This document shows, in pieces, positions 31,344-42,424 of a DNA stretch of 64,000 nt. Position numbers and translations under genes: made by a program. This DNA is from Cercophora sp. LCS_1 (Eukaryota > Ascomycota > Sordariomycetes > Sordariales > Lasiosphaeriaceae): assembly GCA_036250225.1 (NCBI GenBank), contig JAPZLL010000019.1, forward strand, positions 124,001-188,000, read 5' to 3'. Below the pieces are notes generated by a model that had not been told where the DNA came from, did no database searches, and saw only the letters and a list, made by a program, of their open reading frames with translations. Numbering within the stretch: the first letter of the stretch is position 1; every line of letters starts with the position of its first letter.

Positions 31344-33276
31344 TTTTGGTGGTTAAGATGCGCCGTCTCTGAGATTGAAGATGAGCGCGCTCGAAGATGA
31401 ACTTCTCGGGCCCTGCTGTGGAAAGAAATTGGGTAGTGGGCGTAACAGACTTTTATGCAAAGAAGTTGAGAATCTGCCTTGCCACTCGGCAACTTTATCT
31501 CTATCAACAAGGTTGGTCTGTCCAATCATGTGTGCAAGAACAACCCGGGCGCAGCATACACTGAAGGATTGGTTTCAGGTGCAATCTCATTACCGGATCA
31601 CTCATTCCCGTTCGTTCTTCCGCCGTTTCGGGGCTTTTCGTTTCACCGAATTGCAGTTGACCCAATTGGGGACCAAGTGCACATAGCACATATGCCGATA
31701 TATCATTCGCACCAAGGCAATTCGGTAAAGCGCATACAAAATCGTATCGTGTACTCAAGGGACAGGTCCTGCGCGAGTACATTACTTCATATTCCCGCCA
31801 TCCCATGCAGGAAGGATGTCTTGCCTACCCGGCAAATATTTTCTACAGGGCACTACTACCTATATTACAGGGCATCACTTACTGTAACCAAGGTTCTCGC
31901 CTACCCTGCAAACTTTCTTGCTTACCCGGAGACTTTCTCGCCTACCCTACAAGTTCTCTTCACAGGGCATCACCTACTGTCACCAAGGTCCTTACCTACC
32001 TGGCGGGTACATAGCTTGTGGCTCGGACCTCTCTAGCTAGCAATGTGCACTGCTGTGAAGGATGGGCAGAGGCCATAGACACAAGTACAGGTACAGCGAC
32101 TACAGGGGTTTGACAGGGAGCTCAGGTGCTGTGTGTGTACATATAGAGGTCCTCATCCCGTTTTAACAGAGACTTGACTGTGGATGAATTAAGCCTGTAC
32201 CACCTATCTTTAACATGAGCACGGTACCTGCATCCTTCCAGAGCTGATGTCCTCCGCCCTGGGTCCCCTGTCCTCCCTACCTGTCAGTAGCTCGTTGTTC
32301 TGGCCTTTTTATCTGGCAGGGGAAAAGAACTCCGAGGAGATAGCAGCTACCAGTGATATTGGTGATCGTGTAGGCTGGAGGCGGGAGCTAATGCAGCAAT
32401 ACAGTATTGTGCTTCAACAGGGTAGAATGCTGTTGTCTGATACTTATTTACGTCCTCTGACCAGGGTTGATCTGACAATCAAGCCCGTTGAGTACCTACT
32501 TATCTTTGACAGTTCGCTAAACACGAGCTCTACTTTTCACAGACCCCCCTTTTCTTCTGGTACATCGCGCCCATACATAACCCTAGCCCTCTGTGAATGC
32601 CCCCAGAGGGAAGTATCACCACGTTGTGGCCTTAATCAATTCCAAAAAGGCATTGGTATTCATCAATTGTCGTGTTTAGAAATTCCAACACACGTTCAAT
32701 CAAAAGAAAAATGAATCGAAAACACCAACACCACGCAGGCAGTGTCGTGACAGCAGTGTTGTGAAGCTAGGCGGAGGCATTGGCGCGCCAGGGTTATTTC
32801 GTGAGAGCAGTGGTGCCAGAAACGAACATGGGGTGTGCGAAAACACAGCTCCTAAAATAATCGCCGGAGACCTCCTGGGTGTGTTCTGCCGCGAAAGGCG
32901 ATTTTATGATGTGGGACGGGATAAGACACACCACGCCACTTCGATCCCCCACCTGGTGCTTTAGTCCTGAGCCTGAGGCATTCGTGGTCCGGCCCGGTGG
33001 GAATGCGACGGTCGGTGAGAGGGGTCACTAGATCTCCAAACGGCCGGTGTGCACTTGTATTGCCGGAATTGGAGGAGGGATGATCAGCCTCAATCCCAAT
33101 GCACGGCACCCCGCAGTCGTTTGTCCTTCGCCAAAGCATTAACCTCCACGCAAGGGCCAAGAATATTTAACCGCACTGCCCTGCGTGACAGCGAACGTCC
33201 AAAAGGCCCCCGACTCCTTCGTATGTCCTAACCTTGAGAGGGCGCACTATAATCTCTAACAGGTCAGGGCAACAAG
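31344..33276. other. Spacer with degenerate repeats
   Basis: Nearly 2 kb without a convincing gene. It contains the imperfect repeat block at about 31800-32010 (listed separately). From 32040 to 32720 there is non-coding sequence with a TATA-like element near 32140 that could be a solo LTR or transposon relic, but I found no terminal repeats or target-site duplication to support that. The last 300 bp are the promoter side of the VAO-like gene. Confidence 0.45.
31868..32000. repeat. Imperfect direct repeats (minisatellite-like)
   Basis: A 38-bp unit starting CAGGGCATCAC and ending CCTACC occurs at 31868-31905 and again at 31963-32000 with 5 mismatches. Between them TCTCGCCTACCCT is repeated (from about 31894 and about 31936), and related CTACCCGGCAA pieces occur just upstream (31826). 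Probably a decayed tandem array. Confidence 0.7.
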
Positions 33277-35159
33277 ATGTCGACAACTCTACCAGACACT
33301 TATCCGGACCCGGAATATGAGGCTGCCCATGTAGCAACGTACGAGCGGGAACCCCGACACCCCATCGTGCCGGTCCTTCCTCCAGGCGTCCGCGAGTCTG
33401 ACTTTGCCCAAGCCATCCAAGACTTCATCGGGGTTGTCGGCCAGGACGCAGTCTTCGTCAACGAAGCGCTTTCTGACTACATTGACCCATATGACGTTCA
33501 CGAACATGAAGAAGGCAAGCGAAAAGTCCCAGGCGCGGCTGTTTGGTAGGTCATTTCTCTGTCGTTCACGAGGACGTGCGGTCGTGCTTCTTGTGCTGAC
33601 ATCCAACGAGCCCACAGTCGATCAGTCAGCTCAAGTCTGTCCTTCAGATCGCGAACAAGTATGCCATTCCCGTCTGGACCTTCTCCCGCGGCAAAAATCT
33701 CGGATATGGGGGGCCTGCACCGCGCGTTTCTGGCTCGGTGGCTCTTGATCTGCACCGGATGAATAAAATCATCGAGGTCAGTGACGAGTTCCACTATGCC
33801 GTTGTCGAGCCCGGCGTGACATTCATCGACCTGTACAACTACTGTGTCGAGAACAAGAAGAAGGTGTGGCCTAGCACTGCCTCCCTCGGATGGGGTAGCG
33901 TCATGGGAAATACGCTTGACCGGGGCATGGGTTTCGGTTTGGCGTATTGTCACCACCAGAATCTGGCTGGCTTGGAGGTCATGCTTGCCGACGGTGATTT
34001 GGTCAGGACGGGCCAGTTTGGTATTTCAAACTCGCCCAACGCATTCCTGTCCAAGTTTACCTTTGGGCCGTCAGTCGAGGGGCTGTTCCTGCAGAGCAAC
34101 TTGGGCATCGTGACCAAGATGAGCATCTGGCTCACGCCACAGCCACAAGCATTCATGTCTTGCACCTTTGGGATGCCCGAGTTTGACGACTTGGAAGTCA
34201 TGGTGGATGCTTTTGGCGAGATGAAGAGGAACGGGACAATCAGCAGCCTAGTTTGGTTCACCAGCCTGATCGAAACCTTGTGCATCTCAGGGCGGCGAGA
34301 CGACTACTGGACGGGTGAAGGGCCGGTGCCCGACTGGAGACTCGAAGAGTTGAGACATGAGACGGGATTTGGTCACTGGTATGCCAGGTGGGGGCTCTAC
34401 GGGCCCCGGAGGGTGGTGCAGGCCCAATTCGACGAGATCAAGGACGTCATGGAGAAAAGGGCGCCCACTGGGACCATCACTGGGGCCCTGTACACCAATG
34501 ACGACGGTGTAGTTGCAGCCGATGTGCCTCTCGAGCACGGAAGCATGTTTGTTGGCTTGCCGCAGCTGTGGAGCCTGCCATTGATCAACTGGCCGATCCC
34601 CAAGGACAAAGCTGGGAAGGCGGCTCACGGCGATTACGCTCCCGTCATTCCATCGTCTGGGAGGCTACTGTTGGAGTGGATGAAGGCGACAAAACCCATT
34701 TGTGAGGCCAACGGCGTTGAGTTGATGGCTGACTTTTTCATGCACGAACGTCATGTCGTCCTCATGAACATGTTTACCTGGGACCAGACAGACCCGGAAC
34801 AGAAAAGAAACATGGAGAGGCTGTACTACGGACTCCACGAGGAATCGAAGAAGAGAGGCTATGGGATGTACCGAGCTCATGTCAATCATATGGGTGAGTT
34901 TTATGGCAGTGATTGGATGCTGCATTTTTGCTGACGCCGACCAGATTTGATCGCCGGTCTCAACGACTTCAACGGTCACGCATACAACCGGTTCGTGGAA
35001 AGGATAAAGGTCGGTTGTTTGCTATCCTGAATTGATGTTCCATGAGCTGACAAGTGAAAGGATGCCTTGGATCCGAACGGAATTCTCTCACCGGGCAAGC
35101 AGGGAGTTTGGCCTCACCGGTTCCGCCATTTGAGGGAAACACAAGAGTTCAAGAAGTGA
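33277..35159 (+). CDS. Vanillyl-alcohol oxidase-type FAD flavoprotein
   Basis: Model of four exons: 33277-33545, 33626-34893, 34945-35009, 35061-35159, giving 566 residues. Landmarks of the VAO/4-cresol dehydrogenase (methylhydroxylase) family: the PCMH FAD-binding segment with FSRGKNLGYGGPAPRV, LDLHRMNKI, EPGVTF, the cap-domain region, YRAHVNHMDLIA, and the C-terminal DPNGILSPGKQGVWP. Such enzymes oxidise para-alkylphenols, for example vanillyl alcohol or eugenol, with oxygen. The first junction is ambiguous: the acceptor at 33625 is in frame but drops a few expected residues, while an alternative donor GTTTGG at 33541 joined to the acceptor at 33617 would retain SISQ. No signal peptide; peroxisomal or cytosolic location unknown (ends in FKK, not PTS1). 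Converges on the BVMO-like gene. Confidence 0.85.
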
Positions 35160-35258
35160 TCGAGGTCAGGATCTGGGACGAAGGTAAATGCCACAAATGA
35201 CAGTCTTGCACAACTTGTCAAGCGCGAGTGTTGTCATTGACTTTGGTAGTATAAGTGA

Positions 35259-36752
35259 TTAGTTGTCCTTCCTACGTGGGAATGTGTATTTGGCGCCTTT
35301 CGTGATGTCGCCAAACCAGTAGTACCACGTGTCCGCCACCCAGTTCCCCCCTGATCTCCATGGCCCGATGAACGCAGCCATGGGGAGTCTTTCCCTGGCA
35401 GATAAGGCGTATGTTGACGTCAGTGGCAAGGCCGATGTCCTCGGGAACTTTGCGCGCTCCTCCCCTGTGAGAAACGGTGTCATGGAAGTCGCGCCTGTTT
35501 TCTCCATGTGCTTCATAACCTTGATCAATTGCCTCAACCTGACATCGGCCCCTGGTGTCCAAGTGGTCCCGACATAACCCATAAGACTGCCGGCATTGGG
35601 CAGTCCGTCAAGCATTGTGCTATACCAGACATATCGCTCATTCAGGGTAGTGTCGTAGCGAACATCGTCGACTGAAATTTCTATGCCCCCCAAGAGGGCG
35701 ACATATAGGCCGGTGGCCGTGATGATCATGTTGGCGTCGAGGATGTGCCCAGATGTCAGTTCGATGCCCGTCTTGGTGACGGTCTTGATTGTGTCGGTCA
35801 CAATCTTGACATTTGGTTTGTGAAAGGCCTTGAAAAAATCGCCGCTCGGACAGAAGCAGAGACGCTGTTCAAACACGTTGTAGCGAGGGTTGAAGTGCTG
35901 CTCGATATCAAAGTTCTCGGGGAGTATCTTGCGCATCTCGCCCTGAATGAACTTCCTGGCAAAGTTGGGGAACGAGGAGAGGATCTGGACGAAGAAGAAC
36001 TCGATAAACATCCGAAGCCACCAGTTGAGAGCGTCGGACCAAGAGACGGGCAGAAACTTCTGCCAAAAGTATCTTGGCACTCTTCCGGGAAGCGCCATCA
36101 CATATGTCGGGCTGCGCTGGAGCATCGTGACACTCTTGGCGGTCTTTGCTAGTGCAGGCAACAGAGTGACGGCAGTCGCACCAGAGCCGATGATGATAAC
36201 ATCCTTGCCGTCGTGTGTAACATCTTCGCTCCACCACTGCGGATGCACAACTTCCCCGCCAAACCTGTCCAAGCCTGGAATGTCTGGTGGCAGGGCTTTG
36301 TCGTAGCGATAGTAGCCAGTTGCGTTGATAAGCCACCAGGCCTTGACTACCTTCCTTGTCGTGATACCGCCGTAGTTGGTGACGTCAACGAGCAGCGTCC
36401 ACATTTGCTCTTCGCTGCGCCAATTGGCGGAAACGACGCGATGGCCGAGATTGATCTTGGCGTTGATACCTTCGGAGGCAGCGGCGTCGTTGATGTACTG
36501 GCGAATCTCATCGGCCTTGGCCATGTTGTTAACTGACCTCCACGGAAACCAATCGAACCCAAAGACATCCATGGCGCTATCGGTACGAGTTCCAGGATAC
36601 TTCCAGAATGACCAGGTCCCCCCAATCTGGTTTCGAGCCTCCAGGATGGCGAATGTGCGGTGGGGCATCATGGTTTGCAGTCGGTAGCCGGCATTGATGC
36701 CGCTCAGGCCCGCGCCGACAACAACGATGTCAAGGACAGTGTCTGCCGCCAT
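35259..36752 (-). CDS. Flavin-containing monooxygenase, Baeyer-Villiger type
   Basis: Intronless, 497 residues. FAD-binding GAGLSG at residues 13-18 in a VVVGAGLSGINAGYRL context, followed by the GGTWSFWKYPGTRTDS block. The Baeyer-Villiger fingerprint F-x-G-x3-H-x3-W is present as FGGEVVHPQWW, and the NADPH Rossmann motif is IIIGSGATAV. A central hydrophobic segment (about residues 240-262) may be a membrane-association patch, as in some fungal class members. Known reaction: insertion of oxygen next to a ketone using NADPH and O2; N- or S-oxidation also possible. Placed tail-to-tail, 99 bp from the VAO-like gene, so the two could share an aromatic or ketone substrate pathway, which is inference. 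Slightly short against 500-550 residue relatives but all motifs present. Confidence 0.87.
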   Translation of the reverse strand: MAADTVLDIVVVGAGLSGINAGYRLQTMMPHRTFAILEARNQIGGTWSFWKYPGTRTDSAMDVFGFDWFPWRSVNNMAKADEIRQYINDAAASEGINAKINLGHRVVSANWRSEEQMWTLLVDVTNYGGITTRKVVKAWWLINATGYYRYDKALPPDIPGLDRFGGEVVHPQWWSEDVTHDGKDVIIIGSGATAVTLLPALAKTAKSVTMLQRSPTYVMALPGRVPRYFWQKFLPVSWSDALNWWLRMFIEFFFVQILSSFPNFARKFIQGEMRKILPENFDIEQHFNPRYNVFEQRLCFCPSGDFFKAFHKPNVKIVTDTIKTVTKTGIELTSGHILDANMIITATGLYVALLGGIEISVDDVRYDTTLNERYVWYSTMLDGLPNAGSLMGYVGTTWTPGADVRLRQLIKVMKHMEKTGATSMTPFLTGEERAKFPRTSALPLTSTYALSARERLPMAAFIGPWRSGGNWVADTWYYWFGDITKGAKYTFPRRKDN

Positions 36753-36999
36753 AATCGTGGATTGAGGTTGGTGTGGCAGCGGGATGTCACCATTTGACCA
36801 GCCGCCTTTGGTGGTTGCGTGAGAAGCGAAGCAAATTTTTTGGCTGCGAAATCGGTCAGCGGCAAATTGTTAAGGTTGCGATGAAACGCTAGTGGAAAGG
36901 TGACGAGACGACTAACCCGAGCTTAACGTGCCTATTTTGTTTTGGTCGAATGGGGCCCGTGCCCCCCGAGGGAACGCGTCGAAATTGTTGGAAGATTTC

Positions 37000-37023
37000 A
37001 TCGACATCGACATCGACATCGAC
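37000..37023. repeat. Hexanucleotide microsatellite (ATCGAC)4
   Basis: Four perfect head-to-tail copies of ATCGAC, in the upstream region of the BVMO-like gene. Confidence 0.9.
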
Positions 37024-37315
37024 CGTCAAGTTTACAGCACCTGAAGTCAGTTATTTTCGGGTTTGCGACCGATTCATCCATCTGGGTCCGCCGAACAACC
37101 AGGCAGTGATTGGCCTCCCAGGTCCAGTCCGTCAAGCAGGTGCTGATTGGACCCGCTGTCCTCACGATCCTCACGTGACCTCGCGCGCCCTACGTGCGCG
37201 AATGACCGCACAAAAGTCAGGGAGGTACCTGGCAACTGCAACCGAAGCGCGCGCTCCGATACTCCCGTTTAGCCCATTCCCTCCAAAGGAACACCAGGGA
37301 CGTTGACCCTAGCGC

Positions 37316-37336
37316 AAAAAAAAAAAAAAAAAAAAA
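37316..37336. repeat. A21 homopolymer
   Basis: Twenty-one consecutive A. Could be a plain homopolymer or the tail of a retroposed sequence; no poly(A)-bearing element recognised next to it. Confidence 0.9.
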
Positions 37337-40300
37337 GCATTGGCTGGCCTCAGATTCCGTGGGTTTCAATAACTTTGATACAGATATGCGGTGTGCCACA
37401 AAGGACTTCCCTAAGAGGCATTCCACCGGATTGTCGGTGCTCTTCGTGGGTCTCGGGATGCCTGAGCCCTTTTCACCAGATGGAGTACGGGGCTACTTCG
37501 GCACTCTATGCGGCAGAGAGAGAGAGTGCAGTTTGAAGGACGCAATTCGCTGAGAGGTCAACGTGTGATCTCGTGAGAGATTTGGGGGTAGATTATTCAT
37601 ATTCTGGTGCTCTACAGAGGGGGAAGCGATTGCCAACGTTCCAGAGATCCAGATGAGCCGTGAAGATTTCGCACAAAACACACAGTTCACGGAAATCAAG
37701 AAGATAACGCGATCAGGAAGCCAGTCAGTGCAAAAAACATACATTGGTTTTCGACAGCCCAAAAGCTCGAATTGGAAGCAACCCCCCGTCACCAGGCACA
37801 CCACTCCGGCGCACCACCGCCACGCCTTATCAACAACCCAAACACACACTGAGTCTTTACCGCTTCAGGTTTGGATCTGCGTGTCAGTCAACACCGTTGA
37901 CTCAATGGTGCCTCCAGCTGATGCGTCCAAAAAACCATTGTTGCTGCAGACTGCAGTAAAAGAGACATTTGAGCCAAGATTCAGATCCATTTTCAATCAG
38001 CAATGTTTTCCGCCAACTGCATCAAACCCCAAGTTCATCATATGCTCATCTATCCGGGATGCAAGTTCGAACTGCTTCGCCGCCTTCGTTCCTCTTCTGC
38101 TCAGCGCCGTGAGCCTCAAATCTCCCCACCAGCATGCCGACCCCAACCGTAAAAACTCGCTTGAAGTTCCAGACATTGTCAGCTCACCTCAATCACTACT
38201 TGCAAGAATATGACCGTGGCACAGCCAACAAAAACCCGTTGACGGCCGCTCATCGGGGATCCATAACCAAGATCGTGTCCAACGCGCCTAGTTTCGTCAG
38301 GGAAATGGCGTTGCTCGTGGTCCCTGGCAACATAGGGAATCTTTCCGAGTCGCGATCAAAAAGCTGGAGGGGATTTACGCCAACTTGATAACTACAATGA
38401 TATAGGTAGCCAAGCTTGAATAACCTAGGCATTGTTCAGTTTAACGCTTAAGAGTTGAGCCGCAGCAGGCCTCCTTCACACTGTAGGGAATGCAACGGGA
38501 TTAGAGGGTAGAAGTAAGTATCGCGTGTCCGCGTCAATCAATGACGCACGAAAGATAGAATCGGAACGCTGACGAGCTGTGCTAGCGTTCTCGCCAATAT
38601 GAACCCTGTCCAGAAACCGTGTAGAACTTGCAACACATTAGCAGCCAACAGACAGCGCTGAAGCTCTCGTGTTGTTGGGACACCTATTGCTGGGTAGCGC
38701 AATATGTCACCGTGCACAAACACGCCGGATGCAAAGCGGCGGCCCGTTGCAAGGCAAGAGGAATGGGGCGAAGGTTGTGAACCAAAAAAATAGAGCACGC
38801 GCACAAATTGTTTCAGGAGATTTTGCTTCGTTGGATTGACGTGGGGGTCAAGGGTTGGCGATATTGTCCGCGATAAGTCTCATTAAACTTGTCATCACCA
38901 GATGTTTTCATTGTTGGGGTGGCACGTGGTTCCGGAAACGAGCTTCCGGTGAGGCCCCTGGCAACTGGCTGGCTGGGCGTTGCAAACCAAGCCGCTGAGG
39001 AATTCCACAAGTCAACAACGAAATCGACGTTGACTGGAATGCTGCATCCTTCTGTCTTCTGAGGGTGGGATTTCAGTGCTTACTGTCCCTGAACAGATCA
39101 AGCAACAAGAGCAAACGACAGTGGTAGAGCATTAGTATCTTATGCTGCTCTAGGTCCCCTTTTCCTCTTCCTTTCACAATTGCCTAGCTTTACCTTACCG
39201 TCTACGGCGCAATCGTCAGTCAGTACCAGGTGCGGTGTATGTCTTGCTGCGTCCCCAAGATGTATGGTAATAAACAGGCGAATCTGTTCCGAAAAAAAAA
39301 GTGCGCTATACCCACGCATTGGTCCTGTGAATTGCGTCCCCAAGATATGGAGAAGGCAGCGACAGTGTTTCAGATGACGAGTGCAGGCCAGGCAACTGTC
39401 TTGGCGAGCTGGGACGCAGCGCGCAACCAATCCCATGACCATGGAAATTTTCCTTTCGGTATCGCGCAAACACTTTGTTTGGCAGTGATCTTCGCTGCCA
39501 AGCCTCTAATGTCGGGTGTCGAAAAGGCGGGGATTTGAACCAACAGCCAGCTTGAGACAAGAAGGGATGACGTTCTGGCCCGGGCCACCCAGATGGATTG
39601 TTGCGACAGAATTCTTCCCGCGATCTTGCCCACGTTGATAGAGTCTGACGAGACGCGAAGGGCCCGAAGGGCAGGCTCGGCGAGTCCTTGAGCCGCCAAG
39701 ATGTGCCTCGTTACCGTGGCTGAATCCGCAGAAGGTTTTGTCGGTGAAAAACCCGAAGCAGCCGTCGCTCGGCGGCGGGAGCCAAATTGGACGAGCGGCT
39801 CTCTGCCCCGCGGCGAAGGTGGCAGGCGGTGCCTCAAATGAGGCCAGAGTGCTGGGTTGTCTCCCGACTGCCGTCGCCAAGGTCTCGGTGCTGCTTGGCG
39901 GCCATGCTTGGCGCCTGTTGAGTGACGGTGTCCCGAATCTTTGGATGTGCGGACTGGCTCTTGCTGTCGGCGCAGATGCCAGCGGCCGGTTGCTAAATCA
40001 CGGTACGACTTGGCATACCCGACTTTTCTCGTCCTGATTACCTACTTCTCCCCGCTGACCCGATCACAGATAAGGTGGTTTGGGCCCGGTTGCAATTCGG
40101 TATCGCCGATCCAGATTTGCAACCTCCACCAGACGGATCCTCCTTTGACCTCCTCACCGGCTGCACATCGATGAGCCACGCTTAATAGACGACAGATATC
40201 AAGCGGATTGTATTCACCGTATTCTGAGGCATTTCGTCTTCCGTCCGAGCCGGAGATAAAAGGTGTCTGTCACGCCCACCCGCACCCCTTCCTGCGGGGC

Positions 40301-40498
40301 TCCTTCCATCCCTGTGCAGTTGGTACTCAGCCCAAGGTAGGTGCCCCGTTGGCCTTCCACTGGTGGCGTGGTTTTGTCTGACAGTCTCGTCGGGCAGGTT
40401 ACTTTGTAGCGAGACAGCCAGCGGCGGCCAGACGACTAGCGACATCCACCATCACATCTTCCACAAAATCGGATCCCGCCCTCACAGTCGCCACGAAA

Positions 40499-41262
40499 AT
40501 GGACCAACCAGCAAACGCCGCCATACGCGAGCGGCGGCGACGCTCAACGCCGTTCGACATCGAGCAGATGAACATCATGCGAGCCGTAACGGCAGCCGAG
40601 TACTCTCGTCGTCAGTTTGTCCTCAATTTTGCGGCAAGCAAAGACCCACACCTTCTTGTTCCGGGCCAGAAAGCGGACGCGATCAAGGAGGCAGAGGGAT
40701 GGGCAGTCCGACATCTCAGCCAAAACGGATACGGCGCCGTTGCCAACGAGTTGTTCAAGTACACGGTTGATGCGCGTCTTTGGAGTACACTTGGTATGTA
40801 TCCCATCAGCTCTATCGAAGTGCTTCCTCAATGCTGATTGTTCCAGTGGGTGTCGACACCGAGTTTCCCTTTGCCTTCATGCGTCACAACACAGGTGCAG
40901 CTCCCTCCATCATGACGGAGATTCGCCCCGTGTCCGACATTTTCCCTACAGGCTATGAGATAGGAGTTGCCCAGTTAGACAAAGCCCTCACTCGCGAATC
41001 AAGCTCCTCGGAGCTACCCCCTGCCCGCCGGCCAAGCAAGATCGAACAACAGCAAAGTTCGCAGCATTCAGCGCCTGCCCAACCGATACTCTCAAGCAGA
41101 CGACGTTCAACCAAGAAGAAGCAGGAAGGCGCCGAAGAGAAGCGGCGCAGCCTATCTCTCTACGGTTTCGAGGACCTCAAGATGGCCAAGAAGCTGAATC
41201 AAGACAGGTTCCCCTTACTCGTCCGTCTAGGGAGGTCTTTCTCAAGGCGCATGTCCGGATGA
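40499..41262 (+). CDS. Hypothetical protein, two exons
   Basis: Exons 40499-40793 and 40847-41262 joined by a 53-nt intron (GTATGT...CAG, with a CTGAT branch-like site), 236 residues. The splice gives a continuous GVGVDTEFPFAFM context. The first half is ordered and mixed alpha/beta in appearance (RRQFVLNFAASKDPHLLV, EGWAVRHLSQNGYGAVANEL); the second is Ser/Lys/Arg-rich and disordered (residues about 150-200), with clusters that could be nuclear localisation signals (SSRRRSTKKKQEG). I do not recognise the family. It sits alone in a long spacer left of the siderophore NRPS. Confidence 0.6.
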
Positions 41263-42424
41263 CGTTGTTCTAGTTCCCAGGAACATTTTGCGGACCATGG
41301 TGATAGGTTGCAGTAAACCCGGCCGCGGCAGCCACAGAACACAGGGCGGCAACATATCCGGAACTATTGGATCACATCGCCAGTTTTGGCCTGCACTTTC
41401 TATGCCTAGACGCACCACGTTCCAGTGAGAAGGTCCAGTTTAGGCTCTATAGTGAAGCAGGAAGTGCAGGCCACCTACAAGGGAAGGGAAGGGACCCGAG
41501 GGAATGAAGGGAGTGGGAAGCGGCCCGGTGGGGCGGGCACTTCACAACCATGAGAGTCGGGCGGGATTGCTGGGCTCAGGGTGGGTGGCTTCCCGATCAA
41601 GCATTGAACACTCTGTCGGCAGTTGCAAAACTCCGCAGAAACAGGAGTCCGACTCTGAGCCAAGCATCTTGGCTGGATGAACGGCAGTCAAATCCAGTTC
41701 CAGATGGTCAGGATTGCCAGGCAACAAAGCGACAATTGTTGCTGCCCGCTTGTTGGGGGTGGCTCAGCCCGCGCGGGGGGCGGCAAGGGAGGTTGTTCGC
41801 GTCTTGGCCTTTCCTTGGTATTGGCCTTATTTGCTCTTGGCTCTCGGAAAGTCAGAAAGGGCTGGGCGGGCTCGAGGTCCTTGAGCTTGTACCTCTTGGC
41901 GTCGAGCCAAGAAAGCAAGGGGCAAACTGAGGGGTTGAACTTCCAGATTCCACTGTTACCGTCAGCACGAAATTTAGCACAATCGACGATACCTTTGCAA
42001 TCGCTGTTGTTGCCTTGTGACTAGTTGAATGTCAGATCTCACACTATGTGGTTCTCTGTTGAGAACTCATAGCTTCTCGACAGTTGGCGCGATGTTTCTT
42101 CATCCTGCTTCAATGTTCCTCGAAATATTCATTTTTCTTGAACATGGTTCCGCAGCTCATGGATCTATTTCAATGAGGAGGGGCTCCTGATGAACATGCC
42201 CTCCGAATCCCGGACGACCCAACTACTAGAGGGCCCTACTAACACGTAACCACAGTTTTTATTTAGGTGGAAGTAGGGCGCTACCCGGCCTGATATCTTC
42301 CAGTTTGTGGGTACAAGATATCACTGCAACATGGGTCCGCCAAAATACGATTTGAAAAGTAACTAGAAGACAGGAAGTTATAAATAACACCATGGAGATA
42401 TATGGCATACCCCTCTCAAGACAT
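41263..42424. other. Intergenic
   Basis: 1.16 kb between the hypothetical gene (3' end) and the NRPS gene (3' end). No gene, RNA or repeat recognised. Confidence 0.55.

Larger units (their letters stand above)
36753..40498. other. Long intergenic region with simple repeats
   Basis: About 3.7 kb. It holds a (ATCGAC)4 run at 37000-37023, an A21 tract at 37316-37336 and a short (AG)n near 37515. An ATG-initiated 186-codon frame at 37653-38213 lacks any feature and is probably chance. A tRNA-like T-loop string on the minus strand near 39535 does not fold into a cloverleaf. The right end is the promoter of the 40499 gene. Confidence 0.5.

Noticed and set aside
32041..32720. Solo LTR
   Set aside because: No matching TG...CA ends with target-site duplication could be found by eye; kept only as a possibility.
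37653..38213. 186-codon ATG frame on plus strand
   Set aside because: No domain, signal or splice support; Ser/Pro-rich random-like composition in a long spacer.
39530..39600. tRNA-like string on the minus strand (GGTTCAAATCCC)
   Set aside because: The T stem pairs only two bases and no D or anticodon arm of correct size can be drawn.
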